A stretch of 5,675 nt of DNA from Bacillota bacterium (lineage in GTDB: Bacteria; Bacillota; Bacilli; Alicyclobacillales; Alicyclobacillaceae), in the NCBI GenBank assembly GCA_021820805.1, contig JAKADF010000256.1:1-5675 (forward strand), read 5' to 3'. The position numbers and the translations under genes are program-made. Below are positions 1 through 5,329 of this stretch, one piece after another (the stretch's first letter is position 1; every line of letters begins with the position of its first letter). The notes below the pieces were generated by a model that made no database searches, was not told where the DNA came from, and saw only the letters and a list, made by a program, of their open reading frames with translations.

Positions 1-1
1 T

Positions 2-448
2 CATCGAGAGGATTTCGCCAACTGTAACCGCTTTTCGAGTGTCGATGAGATATTTGTTTTGAAACGGGAAGCATATGGCTCCATCCCTGTGGATGAAAAT
101 ACATTTGTCGTCGTAATGACTCATAACTATGAACTCGATAAACAAGTTTTGGGCAAAGTTTTAAAAGAGGATGTTCCCTTCGTCGGCCAGCTTGGCCCAA
201 AACACAGGATTGAAAAACTGCTTGCGGATATAGAGTCATCTGGAATTTTAATTACAGATGAAGAGCTTGAAAAATTGCATGCCCCTGTTGGGCTGGATAT
301 TGGAGCTCTCATGCCAAGCGAAATTGCAATGAGTATTATGGCGGAAGCAATGAGCAGACGGAGTGGCCGAAGCGGCGGTTCGCTGCGCCGCGTGACCGGA
401 TCGTTACATCAAACAAAAGATACAGCTTTTAAAGCTCGTGAATTTTAA
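2..448 (+). CDS. XdhC/CoxI family accessory protein, C-terminal part (5' end outside window)
   Basis: The reading frame is open from the first bases of the window, so this is the last 148 residues of a longer protein. XdhC-type proteins bind molybdenum cofactor and help its sulfuration and insertion into xanthine dehydrogenase or related molybdoenzymes in the cytoplasm. The part seen is the C-terminal Rossmann-like domain. It has a FVVVMTHNYELD strand-turn, then VPFVGQLGPKHR (the family's 'Y-x-G-x-L-G-x-K/R' signature in its LGPK variant), and then the hallmark PVGLDIGA, with GLDIGA at bases 290-307, followed by PSEIAMSIMAEA. A basic, Ser/Gly-rich tail of about 30 residues follows. A TTG at 59 could be read as a start, but the preceding in-frame codons encode plausible XdhC sequence (HREDFANCNRFSSVDEIFVL), so a start there is unlikely. 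The next gene is convergent. Family is fairly sure; the partner enzyme cannot be seen. Confidence 0.88.
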   Translation, partial: HREDFANCNRFSSVDEIFVLKREAYGSIPVDENTFVVVMTHNYELDKQVLGKVLKEDVPFVGQLGPKHRIEKLLADIESSGILITDEELEKLHAPVGLDIGALMPSEIAMSIMAEAMSRRSGRSGGSLRRVTGSLHQTKDTAFKAREF

Positions 449-453
449 AAGCT
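424..453. repeat. Perfect 10-bp inverted repeat across the xdhC stop codon
   Basis: AGCTTTTAAA (424-433) and TTTAAAAGCT (444-453) are exact reverse complements around a 10-nt spacer. The TAA stop at 446-448 lies inside the right arm. The stem is AT-rich and is not followed by a clean T run, so it is a weak terminator at best. It could stabilise the 3' end of the mRNA. Confidence 0.5.
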
Positions 454-468
454 GATAAATATAATTTA

Positions 469-522
469 AGAAAATGGTATGGCACAGAAGCGCTTTTTAC
501 TGCGCTTGTCTGGCCATTTTCT
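469..522. terminator. Possible bidirectional terminator between convergent genes
   Basis: AGAAAATGG (469-477) pairs with CCATTTTCT (514-522). Inside it, CAG and AAGCGC (485-493) pair with GCGCTT and CTG (502-507 and 510-512) across an 8-nt loop, leaving small internal bulges. The T-rich outer arm (TTTTCTT) follows the stem on both strands. The 3' end of the permease gene forms one arm. The position between two convergent stop codons suits a shared terminator, but the T runs are short and interrupted. Confidence 0.42.
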
Positions 523-1702
523 TTGTGCTCACAGTTTCTTCTTGCTTTTTATTAAAGTTTGGAACTACCCAATAGATGATGAGACCGGCTAAAGTAGCGT
601 AAGCGATTCCATTATTGCTGTAACCGATGCCAATCATGAAGATGATGGCAACAATGATTAGGTTTTTCATGTTGCTAAGATCAACTTTTTCCTCAATCAT
701 GTGCCGTATGCCCATTGCAGCAATCATTCCGTACAAGAGAATTCCGATACCCCCCATAACCACAGTCGGTATGGAATGTACAAATGCTCCAAATTTGCCG
801 ATGACACCAAGAATAATTGCAATAAGGCCAGCGCCCTGAATAATCCGACTGGAGAATTGCCTGGTCATCGCTAAAACACCAAGGTTTTCTGCATATGTTG
901 TTTGTGCAGGACCGCCAAATAAAGAGGAAATAAATGTCGCAACGCCGTTGCCTAGAAGAATGGTTGCAAATCCAGGATCTTTTGTGACATCGCGGTTTAT
1001 AATTTCATTCAATACGAACATGTGGCCAAGGTCCTCAACCATGGTAACTAAAGCAATTGGTGCCATGGCAAGTATGACGCCAAGGGTAAAGTGAGGGGCC
1101 TGAAAAGCAGGAAATTTAAAAATCGGTGCCTTTGCAATAACACTAAAATCAACAAATCCTCGAATTGCAGCATAAATGTAACCGACAACAATTCCAATTA
1201 AGATTGGTATGATTCGCATTCGTTTTGTGCCCGCTAAAGATGCGAGAACAGCTGCCAACAAACTGACCAAAGCGATATCCCAATGAGCAGATGCTTCTGT
1301 TTGTACTGCAGTTACTGCGAGTGACATCCCAATGATACTCACAACAGGGCCAACGACGACAGGAGGAATAATTTCACGGATTTTTGCAAATCCAACTGTT
1401 GCAACAAGCAGTGATACGAGACCATAGACTACGGAAACACTGATAAGTCCGGCTGCTGCCTCTGCAGGTGAGTGGTATTTCGTAACGAAAAGCGTGAGTG
1501 GAGCAATAAAAGCAAACGAGGAACCGAGATAAGTCGGCACCTTTCCACGTGTAATGAGGTGGAAGATAAGTGTGCCAATACCACTTGCAAAAAGTGTCGC
1601 ACCAGGATCAAGACCTGTTAATATTGGGACAAGAACTGTTGCGCCAAACATCGCGAAAACGTGTTGAATGGACAACGGGATCCCACGAAAAAATGATTGC
1701 AC
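497..1702 (-). CDS. NCS2 family nucleobase permease, uracil type (UraA/PyrP-like)
   Basis: This is a 401-residue inner-membrane proton-coupled nucleobase symporter of the NCS2 (NAT) family, most likely importing uracil for pyrimidine salvage. The N-terminus (IPLSIQHVFAMFGATVLVP, about residues 8-26) and YLGSSFAFI (58-66) are close to E. coli UraA. VEDLGH (222-227) carries Glu223 and His227, equivalent to UraA Glu241 and His245. TTYAENLGVLAMTR (268-281) carries Glu272, equivalent to UraA Glu290, and fits the NCS2 signature [QEP]-N-x-G-x4-T-[RKG]. E-N rather than Q-N in this signature favours uracil over xanthine or urate. Hydrophobic segments run along the whole length, as expected for a 14-helix fold. 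The start is GTG, supported by AAGGAGG at 1710-1716 with 7-nt spacing; no upstream extension is needed. The length is slightly short of UraA (429) because the N- and C-termini are trimmed. It appears to be transcribed alone. Substrate is inferred, family is firm. Confidence 0.93.
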   Translation of the reverse strand: MQSFFRGIPLSIQHVFAMFGATVLVPILTGLDPGATLFASGIGTLIFHLITRGKVPTYLGSSFAFIAPLTLFVTKYHSPAEAAAGLISVSVVYGLVSLLVATVGFAKIREIIPPVVVGPVVSIIGMSLAVTAVQTEASAHWDIALVSLLAAVLASLAGTKRMRIIPILIGIVVGYIYAAIRGFVDFSVIAKAPIFKFPAFQAPHFTLGVILAMAPIALVTMVEDLGHMFVLNEIINRDVTKDPGFATILLGNGVATFISSLFGGPAQTTYAENLGVLAMTRQFSSRIIQGAGLIAIILGVIGKFGAFVHSIPTVVMGGIGILLYGMIAAMGIRHMIEEKVDLSNMKNLIIVAIIFMIGIGYSNNGIAYATLAGLIIYWVVPNFNKKQEETVSTKKMARQAQ

Positions 1703-1709
1703 AGGGCAA

Positions 1710-1716
1710 CCTCCTT
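1710..1716 (-). promoter_or_regulatory. Strong ribosome binding site that fixes the GTG start of the permease
   Basis: On the minus strand AAGGAGG lies 7 nt before the GTG at 1700-1702. This near-perfect match to the anti-Shine-Dalgarno sequence settles the non-ATG start. Confidence 0.85.
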
Positions 1717-1744
1717 TTAATTAATTTTTATTAAGTTTTTGTTT

Positions 1745-1771
1745 GCTTGTCCCGTTTAAATCATTACAAGC
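1745..1771 (-). repeat. Inverted repeat in the permease leader
   Basis: GCTTGT (1745-1750) and ACAAGC (1766-1771) are exact reverse complements separated by 15 nt. They lie about 30-55 nt before the permease ribosome binding site. No T run follows on the minus strand, so this is not a terminator or an obvious attenuator, and I do not recognise a PyrR-binding loop or purine riboswitch core here. It may be an operator, an mRNA hairpin or chance. The rest of 1717-1853 is AT-rich leader with no clear sigma-A promoter; TATACT on the minus strand (1780-1785) is a lone -10-like match without a good -35. Confidence 0.3.
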
Positions 1772-1853
1772 CGCAAATAAGTATACATCATTCTTCCTGG
1801 AATCCCGCATAAAATTGCTTCTTTTCTTCATGTCTAAGTCAAAATTTATTTCG

Positions 1854-1912
1854 AAAAAGAAAAAACGGTTAAACCCATACCAAGTTGATTTGGCTTCGTA
1901 TGGTTTCAACCG
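1854..1912 (-). terminator. Rho-independent terminator of the BI-1 transcription unit
   Basis: CGGTTAAACCCATAC (1866-1880) pairs with GTATGGTTTCAACCG (1898-1912), giving 13 of 15 pairs around a 17-nt loop. Read on the minus strand, the stem is followed by TTTTTTCTTTTTC (1853-1865), a long U tract. It lies about 40 nt after the stop of the BI-1 family gene and before the permease leader. On the plus strand the stem is followed by CTCTTTTT (1913-1920), so weak bidirectional action is possible. Confidence 0.85.
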
Positions 1913-1954
1913 CTCTTTTTATGGAAATCAGACTAGAAATTTCGTTGAAGACAA

Positions 1955-2602
1955 TTATTTTCTAGAGAAAAATGCGTTGACGTTCAAGATGCTGAGGAAC
2001 AGGTTTAAAATATCCAAATAGATGTTCACGATTAGCATTGGAACGGTTTCAGCATGCTGCTTCCGGTAGGCGCGCTGTACATCGTACAAAATAAAACCGC
2101 AGAATAAAAGGCCTGTGACGCTTGAAAGTACCAATTGGTCAGCCGCGGTCTTAAACGCAAAGAAAGAAATCACGTCGACAATGATGAGCGCAATTAACAT
2201 TGCAAACAGTGCCTTGCCAAACCGCATGAAAACTTCCCCGCTAAGAATAGCTATCAAGGATAACACTGCAAAGAGGCCTAAAGTCTCTATGGCAGATGTA
2301 CCAACAACACGCATATACATTGGATTTGAACCGATGCCGGCTCCTACAACTAAACCACTGAGACCGGTAAATCCATAAGCCATTGCGTATGACATTGAAC
2401 GGCGTTTGCGCATGAACCCAACTGCCAAGAGCATTGCGAATTCAACGATCCATAAAGCAAACGTATATGGTGCAAGAGTTGCATTGTACATGACCCCAAC
2501 GTATCCCATTGCTACTGCGAAAAGAATCGACAAAAATAAATTTCCCCAGAATGTAAAAGCCGAAAAAGAAATTCCACTTGATTGCTCGTCATAAACGTAC
2601 AT
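1955..2602 (-). CDS. Bax inhibitor-1 (BI-1/YetJ/YccA) family membrane protein
   Basis: This 215-residue, highly hydrophobic protein has about seven membrane segments (roughly 17-38, 45-64, 74-90, 101-120, 129-149, 157-173 and 188-208), the usual BI-1 (TMBIM) size and layout. The C-terminal family signature is present: LFCGFILYDVQR (166-177) and IYLDILNLFL (194-203). Asp174 and Asp197 correspond to the paired aspartates (Asp171/Asp195 in Bacillus subtilis YetJ) that form the pH-sensing pair of the calcium leak channel. A basic loop, RKRR (65-68), follows the second segment. Bacterial members are integral cytoplasmic-membrane proteins linked to calcium or proton leak and, for YccA, to interaction with FtsH; the role here is not fixed by the sequence. 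The ATG start has GGAGGG at 2611-2616 with 8-nt spacing. The gene lies 66 bp after the YxcD gene and ends in a strong terminator, so it is probably the last gene of the unit, possibly with its own weak promoter (TATATT at 2626-2631, poor -35). Confidence 0.9.
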   Translation of the reverse strand: MYVYDEQSSGISFSAFTFWGNLFLSILFAVAMGYVGVMYNATLAPYTFALWIVEFAMLLAVGFMRKRRSMSYAMAYGFTGLSGLVVGAGIGSNPMYMRVVGTSAIETLGLFAVLSLIAILSGEVFMRFGKALFAMLIALIIVDVISFFAFKTAADQLVLSSVTGLLFCGFILYDVQRAYRKQHAETVPMLIVNIYLDILNLFLSILNVNAFFSRK

Positions 2603-2668
2603 TCAAGCATCCCTCCAATACCTTAAATATACAATACTACAGGACAAAAATGAACGGAGTTAAAATCC

Positions 2669-2962
2669 CTAGTCTACCATGATTTGTGCTCCTATTCCTT
2701 GCCCGTCCTCGAACTGCAAGTCAATACGCAGTTCCCGCGGATTAAATCCGTGATACTCGGACAGGTAAAGGGCAATTCCATCAATCATTTCTTGCTCAGT
2801 CATGAGCACCGTTCGGAAGCCAACCTTGGCTTCTGCACTAAAACCGCGTATTTCATCTGCCTGCAAATCGACTTGTACATCTTCTGGCCTTCGGTGATGG
2901 TGATGGGCCAGATATACAGAGCAAGCATCGACAACATCTTGTTCAGAAAAGTAGATTCGCAT
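2669..2962 (-). CDS. YxcD family protein (DUF2653), internally duplicated
   Basis: This 97-residue soluble acidic protein has no signal or membrane segment. The pattern EQDVVDACSVYL, then RPEDVQVDLQADEIRGFSAEAKV, then a second EQEMIDGIALYLSEY and an acidic-Gly C-terminal end matches what I know of the Bacillales YxcD/DUF2653 family, whose function is unknown. Residues 5-47 and 54-96 align without gaps at 13 of 43 identities, with most other positions conservative (E-Q, D, Y-L, P, D-L-Q, G, A and V in register). The protein is therefore two copies of one alpha-helix/beta-hairpin-like unit. A run of four histidines (20-23) in the first copy is replaced by EYHG in the second, and could bind metal, though nothing proves this. 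The ATG start is supported by AGGGGA, which overlaps the stop codon of the preceding gene 13 bp upstream, so the two are probably translationally coupled. Family call from memory of the pattern, not a search. Confidence 0.8.
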   Translation of the reverse strand: MRIYFSEQDVVDACSVYLAHHHHRRPEDVQVDLQADEIRGFSAEAKVGFRTVLMTEQEMIDGIALYLSEYHGFNPRELRIDLQFEDGQGIGAQIMVD

Positions 2963-2971
2963 TTTTTAAAA

Positions 2972-2977
2972 TCCCCT
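2972..2977 (-). promoter_or_regulatory. Ribosome binding site overlapping the upstream stop codon
   Basis: On the minus strand the stop TAG (2976-2978) of the exported-protein gene runs into GGGGA, which serves as the Shine-Dalgarno for the YxcD gene with 9-nt spacing to its ATG. Ribosomes ending on the first gene would be placed at the start of the second, which suggests coupled synthesis. Confidence 0.6.
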
Positions 2978-3455
2978 ATCGAAAGATTCTCCGAATCACT
3001 CGCCAAATAACCCAAATAATAAAAATGTCGAACAAAATATGATATATTGAGAATGAGTGATACCCAACGCCGTAGTATCCTCCAAATGGATGAAACAGCC
3101 CCCCAAGGAACCATCCTGCTCCAAAGGAGAATAAATGTGATCCGAATCCGCCCCCAAATACAGAGCGTGTTCCTGTAGAGCCATACGTACTGCGCGATCC
3201 GGAATAACGGGATTTGCTAACACGTGATGAAGGTGCTCGGAATCCTGAGTGATAAGAACTGCGATAGTAAAGTATATTGTTGTTTGTGTGTACGAAATCT
3301 TTGTTGGATGCATTCGAAATTTGAGGCACTTGTTGGTGCGTCTGCGTTGTATTGGAAACTGCCGGTGCAAAGTTCTGCACAGATGCATAACTGGTTGATC
3401 CCATTAGAAACATACAGAGAAGAATGGTTGTGAACCATTTTAAAACGATTTTCAT
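2976..3455 (-). CDS. Small exported Gly/Ser/Tyr-rich protein with C-terminal membrane anchor, function unknown
   Basis: I do not recognise a named family for this 159-residue protein. It has a typical signal peptide: MKIVLKW, a hydrophobic core to about residue 19, then a likely signal peptidase I site after SYA (22-24). Cys14 lacks a lipobox. A Ser/Asn/Gln-rich stretch (25-62) follows, then a basic Ser/Tyr/Arg-rich segment (63-98), then a Phe/Gly-rich hydrophobic region (99-132, with FGGGFG and FLGGLFHPFGG). A final membrane helix (about 135-152) ends in the basic tail WRVIRRIFR. The expected topology is N-terminus outside with the short basic tail inside. This layout recalls the N-terminal headpiece of bacterial Tim44-like (Tim44/MBA1 domain) proteins, but the Tim44 domain itself is missing and the protein stops just after the anchor. 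ATG start, with AAGGAAG at 3462-3468 and 6-nt spacing. It is first in the unit, directly before the YxcD gene. Confidence 0.8.
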   Translation of the reverse strand: MKIVLKWFTTILLCMFLMGSTSYASVQNFAPAVSNTTQTHQQVPQISNASNKDFVHTNNNILYYRSSYHSGFRAPSSRVSKSRYSGSRSTYGSTGTRSVFGGGFGSHLFSFGAGWFLGGLFHPFGGYYGVGYHSFSIYHILFDIFIIWVIWRVIRRIFR

Positions 3456-3490
3456 AGCCTACTTCCTTTCAAAAAACCGTTCACTTTTTT

Positions 3491-3518
3491 ATTATATGCA
3501 AATTGGAAACAATATCAT
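3491..3518 (-). promoter_or_regulatory. Sigma-A-like promoter of the exported protein/YxcD unit
   Basis: On the minus strand there is a perfect -10 TATAAT (3491-3496) and a 4-of-6 -35 ATGATA (3513-3518) with a 16-nt spacer. The -10 is 36 nt before the ATG of the exported-protein gene, giving a short leader of about 28 nt. Its -35 abuts the TTGGCA of a possible plus-strand promoter for the helicase. Confidence 0.45.
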
Positions 3519-3548
3519 TGGCACAGATTATGCATTTAAGGGTATATT
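3518..3548 (+). promoter_or_regulatory. Weak candidate promoter of the helicase gene
   Basis: TTGGCA (3518-3523, 5 of 6 to the sigma-A -35) is followed after 19 nt by TATATT (3543-3548, 5 of 6 to the -10). The spacing is longer than the ideal 17. If it is used, the helicase mRNA leader would be about 110-115 nt long, and the two divergent promoters would lie back to back. Confidence 0.28.
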
Positions 3549-3613
3549 CGAGTAAAATTAAAATGACGATGCTGCTTAGTTATGGAATGGTTCGAACAGG
3601 AGAAAACAAATAC

Positions 3614-3652
3614 TAGGTACAAATTCGTTAAGATGTATCGTTATAGGTACAG
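3614..3652 (+). repeat. Paired short direct repeats in the helicase leader
   Basis: TAGGTACA occurs at 3614-3621 and again at 3644-3651, exactly 30 bp apart (about three helical turns). TCGTTA occurs at 3625-3630 and 3638-3643 between them. The second copy ends only a few bases before the helicase ribosome binding site. It may be a regulator site, a leader RNA structure or chance. Confidence 0.4.
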
Positions 3653-3667
3653 AAAAGAGGAATACGT

Positions 3668-5176
3668 TTGGCATCATTCACAGATTTAGATTTAAGTGCC
3701 CCCGTGATGCGGGCGCTTGAACAAATGGGGTTTGAATCTGCCACCCCAATTCAAGCAAAAGCAATACCAGTAGCTCTTACTGGTCGTGACTTAATAGGTC
3801 AAGCCCAAACAGGAACAGGGAAAACCGTTGCATTTGCTATCCCAATGGTAGAAGCAGTTGATACAGCAGTACCAAACATCCAAGGGTTGATTTTAACGCC
3901 AACGCGCGAGTTGTGTATTCAAGTGGCAGAAGAATTGGCTCGGGTTGGCCAGTTCAAGCGGATTAAGACATTGCCTGTATACGGCGGACAGGATATATCC
4001 CGACAGCTCCGTGCGCTGAGGAACCATCCGCATGTCATTATTGCAACACCGGGACGGTTAATCGACCACCTTAACCGTGGAACAATCAAGCTCGACAGTG
4101 TGAACATCACAGTTCTGGATGAAGCGGATGAAATGCTTGACATGGGCTTTATTGAAGATATTGAGACAATTCTAAGCCAGTGTCCGACCGAACGGCAAAC
4201 ATTGTTGTTCTCCGCAACCATGAAACCCGGTGTACGTGAGTTGGCACGAAAGTTTTTACGCAATAGTGAAGTCATCACTACTCAGGACCATCAAGTTACA
4301 TTACCGAGCATCGAGCAAGTTTACTACGAGGTAAGAGAAAGACAGAAGCTTGATTTGTTAACTCGGCTGTTTGATATTCAAAATCCCGAGCTTGCGATTG
4401 TCTTCGGGAGAACCAAACGTCGTGTTGACGAGCTTATCAGTGCTTTACAGACGCGCGGCTATTTGGCTGACGGGATTCACGGTGATTTAAGCCAGCGGCA
4501 GCGTGACGCGGTTATGCAAAAGTTCCGGGAAGGGAATATTGAAATCCTGGTTGCTACAGATGTAGCGGCTCGCGGCATCGACGTAACAGGTGTTACTCAT
4601 GTGTACAATTTTGATATGCCGCAAGACGTTGATAGTTATGTACACAGAATTGGACGTACAGGACGCGCGGGTAAAGAAGGAATTGCCAGCACATTTGTAA
4701 CACCTCGTGAGGTTGAGTATTTGCATCAAATTGAGCGTGTAACTAAGCGACGAATTGCAAAGCTGCCTGTGCCTACGTTTGCAGAAGCGATGGAAGGCAA
4801 GCAACGTGTTGCGATGGAACAGCTTGTTGATGTCATTGAGTCTGATGACTTTGGCGGATTTAAATCGATGGCAGAGGAACTTTTAGAAGACAACGACTCC
4901 ATTTCGGTTGTTGCAGCTGCACTTAAGTTAATGACGAAGGATACAGAGGAAATTCCAATTCAATTAACCGAAGAGCAACCCGCTCGCGCAAGACGTGCAC
5001 AAGCACAATTGGGAGGGCGTAGAGATGGCGGACGTCGTGATGGACGCCGTGATGGGCGCAGGGATGGCCATTCTTCCGGACCGCGTCGAAACGGCTACAT
5101 GGGAGAAAGGGATAGCTTTGGCCGAGGTCGCAGAAGCGATAATGCAACGCACAAAAGCCGCCGTCCCCATTCATAA
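3668..5176 (+). CDS. cshA: DEAD-box ATP-dependent RNA helicase, CshA type
   Basis: This 502-residue cytoplasmic RNA helicase would unwind short RNA duplexes in ribosome assembly, cold adaptation and mRNA turnover; CshA is tied to the degradosome in Bacillus. All core motifs are visible: Q motif (GFESATPIQ, 21-29), Walker A (AQTGTGKT, 46-53), Ia (PTREL, 78-82), GG (107-108), Ib (TPGR, 127-130), DEAD (151-154), SAT (182-184), IV (IVFGRTKR, 244-251), V (ATDVAARGID, 296-305) and VI (HRIGRTGRAG, 326-335). After the core comes a helical acidic C-terminal extension (about 368-436), like the CshA dimerisation region. An Arg/Gly-rich basic tail (438-502) follows, with four RRDG units. There is no DbpA-type RNA-binding domain. 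The start is TTG with AGAGGA 6 nt upstream (3656-3661). An in-frame TAG at 3644 rules out an earlier start, and MASFTDLDLS is the usual family beginning. A strong terminator follows, so it appears monocistronic. Confidence 0.95.
   Translation: MASFTDLDLSAPVMRALEQMGFESATPIQAKAIPVALTGRDLIGQAQTGTGKTVAFAIPMVEAVDTAVPNIQGLILTPTRELCIQVAEELARVGQFKRIKTLPVYGGQDISRQLRALRNHPHVIIATPGRLIDHLNRGTIKLDSVNITVLDEADEMLDMGFIEDIETILSQCPTERQTLLFSATMKPGVRELARKFLRNSEVITTQDHQVTLPSIEQVYYEVRERQKLDLLTRLFDIQNPELAIVFGRTKRRVDELISALQTRGYLADGIHGDLSQRQRDAVMQKFREGNIEILVATDVAARGIDVTGVTHVYNFDMPQDVDSYVHRIGRTGRAGKEGIASTFVTPREVEYLHQIERVTKRRIAKLPVPTFAEAMEGKQRVAMEQLVDVIESDDFGGFKSMAEELLEDNDSISVVAAALKLMTKDTEEIPIQLTEEQPARARRAQAQLGGRRDGGRRDGRRDGRRDGHSSGPRRNGYMGERDSFGRGRRSDNATHKSRRPHS
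5018..5068 (+). repeat. RRDG tandem repeat in the helicase tail
   Basis: Residues 451-467 read RRDG-G-RRDG-RRDG-RRDG, from 12-bp coding units with one extra Gly codon. The Arg codons vary between units (cgt, aga, cgc, agg), as do the Gly codons. This points to an older repeat kept for its basic RNA-binding peptide, not a fresh DNA slippage. Confidence 0.8.
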
Positions 5177-5208
5177 ACAACAAGACTAAATTTATATGTT
5201 AAGTTTTG

Positions 5209-5241
5209 AAACGGGCAGATTTGTAGATCTGCCCGTTTTTT
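5209..5241 (+). terminator. Rho-independent terminator of the helicase gene
   Basis: ACGGGCAGAT (5211-5220) and ATCTGCCCGT (5227-5236) form a perfect 10-bp stem, extended by AA/TT pairs, with a 6-nt loop TTGTAG. Six T residues follow (5236-5241). It lies 32 nt after the helicase stop and should separate it from the next gene. Confidence 0.95.
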
Positions 5242-5253
5242 CGTCTGTGAGAG

Positions 5254-5281
5254 GCATATCCCCGTTCTTTCTCATAAGGTA
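5254..5281 (+). promoter_or_regulatory. Possible sporulation (sigma-E/sigma-K) promoter
   Basis: CATAAGGTA (5273-5281) fits the sigma-K -10 pattern CATANNNTA. Upstream, GCATATC (5254-5260) matches 6 of 7 positions of the sigma-E -35 KMATATT, but the 12-nt spacer is about two short, and no sigma-K -35 'AC' sits at the expected distance. A start near 5288 would give a leader of about 40 nt to the GTG at 5330. Suggestive only. Confidence 0.25.
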
Positions 5282-5291
5282 TGGAGAGACT

Positions 5292-5308
5292 TTCCCACGC
5301 GAGTGGAA
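5292..5308 (+). other. Small hairpin with GCGA tetraloop in the leader of the last gene
   Basis: CCAC (5295-5298) and GTGG (5303-5306) enclose GCGA, a GNRA-type loop. TT and AA extend the stem past one bulged C (5294). It ends 6 nt before the GAGGGGG ribosome binding site. It is short and may be chance. Confidence 0.3.
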
Positions 5309-5329
5309 TGGATGAGGGGGTAATCGCGC

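Noticed and set aside
497..1702. Xanthine permease paired functionally with the XdhC protein
   Set aside because: The signature ENxGVxxxTR and close UraA-like N-terminus point to uracil, and the two genes are convergent, so they are not in one operon.
1721..1909. Minus-strand open frame of 62 codons between the BI-1 gene and the permease
   Set aside because: It begins inside the terminator stem and covers AT-rich leader. The product (KRFFFFEINFDLD-like) is low complexity, and there is no good ribosome binding site.
1743..2021. Plus-strand open frame of 92 codons across the permease/BI-1 gap
   Set aside because: It runs through the strong terminator hairpin and into the antisense of the BI-1 gene end, and has no ribosome binding site or recognisable sequence.
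1955..3455. A new defence or toxin-antitoxin cassette made of the small genes and the BI-1 protein
   Set aside because: The YxcD and BI-1 families are ordinary Bacillales chromosomal genes. No nuclease, toxin fold or mobile-element border is visible nearby.
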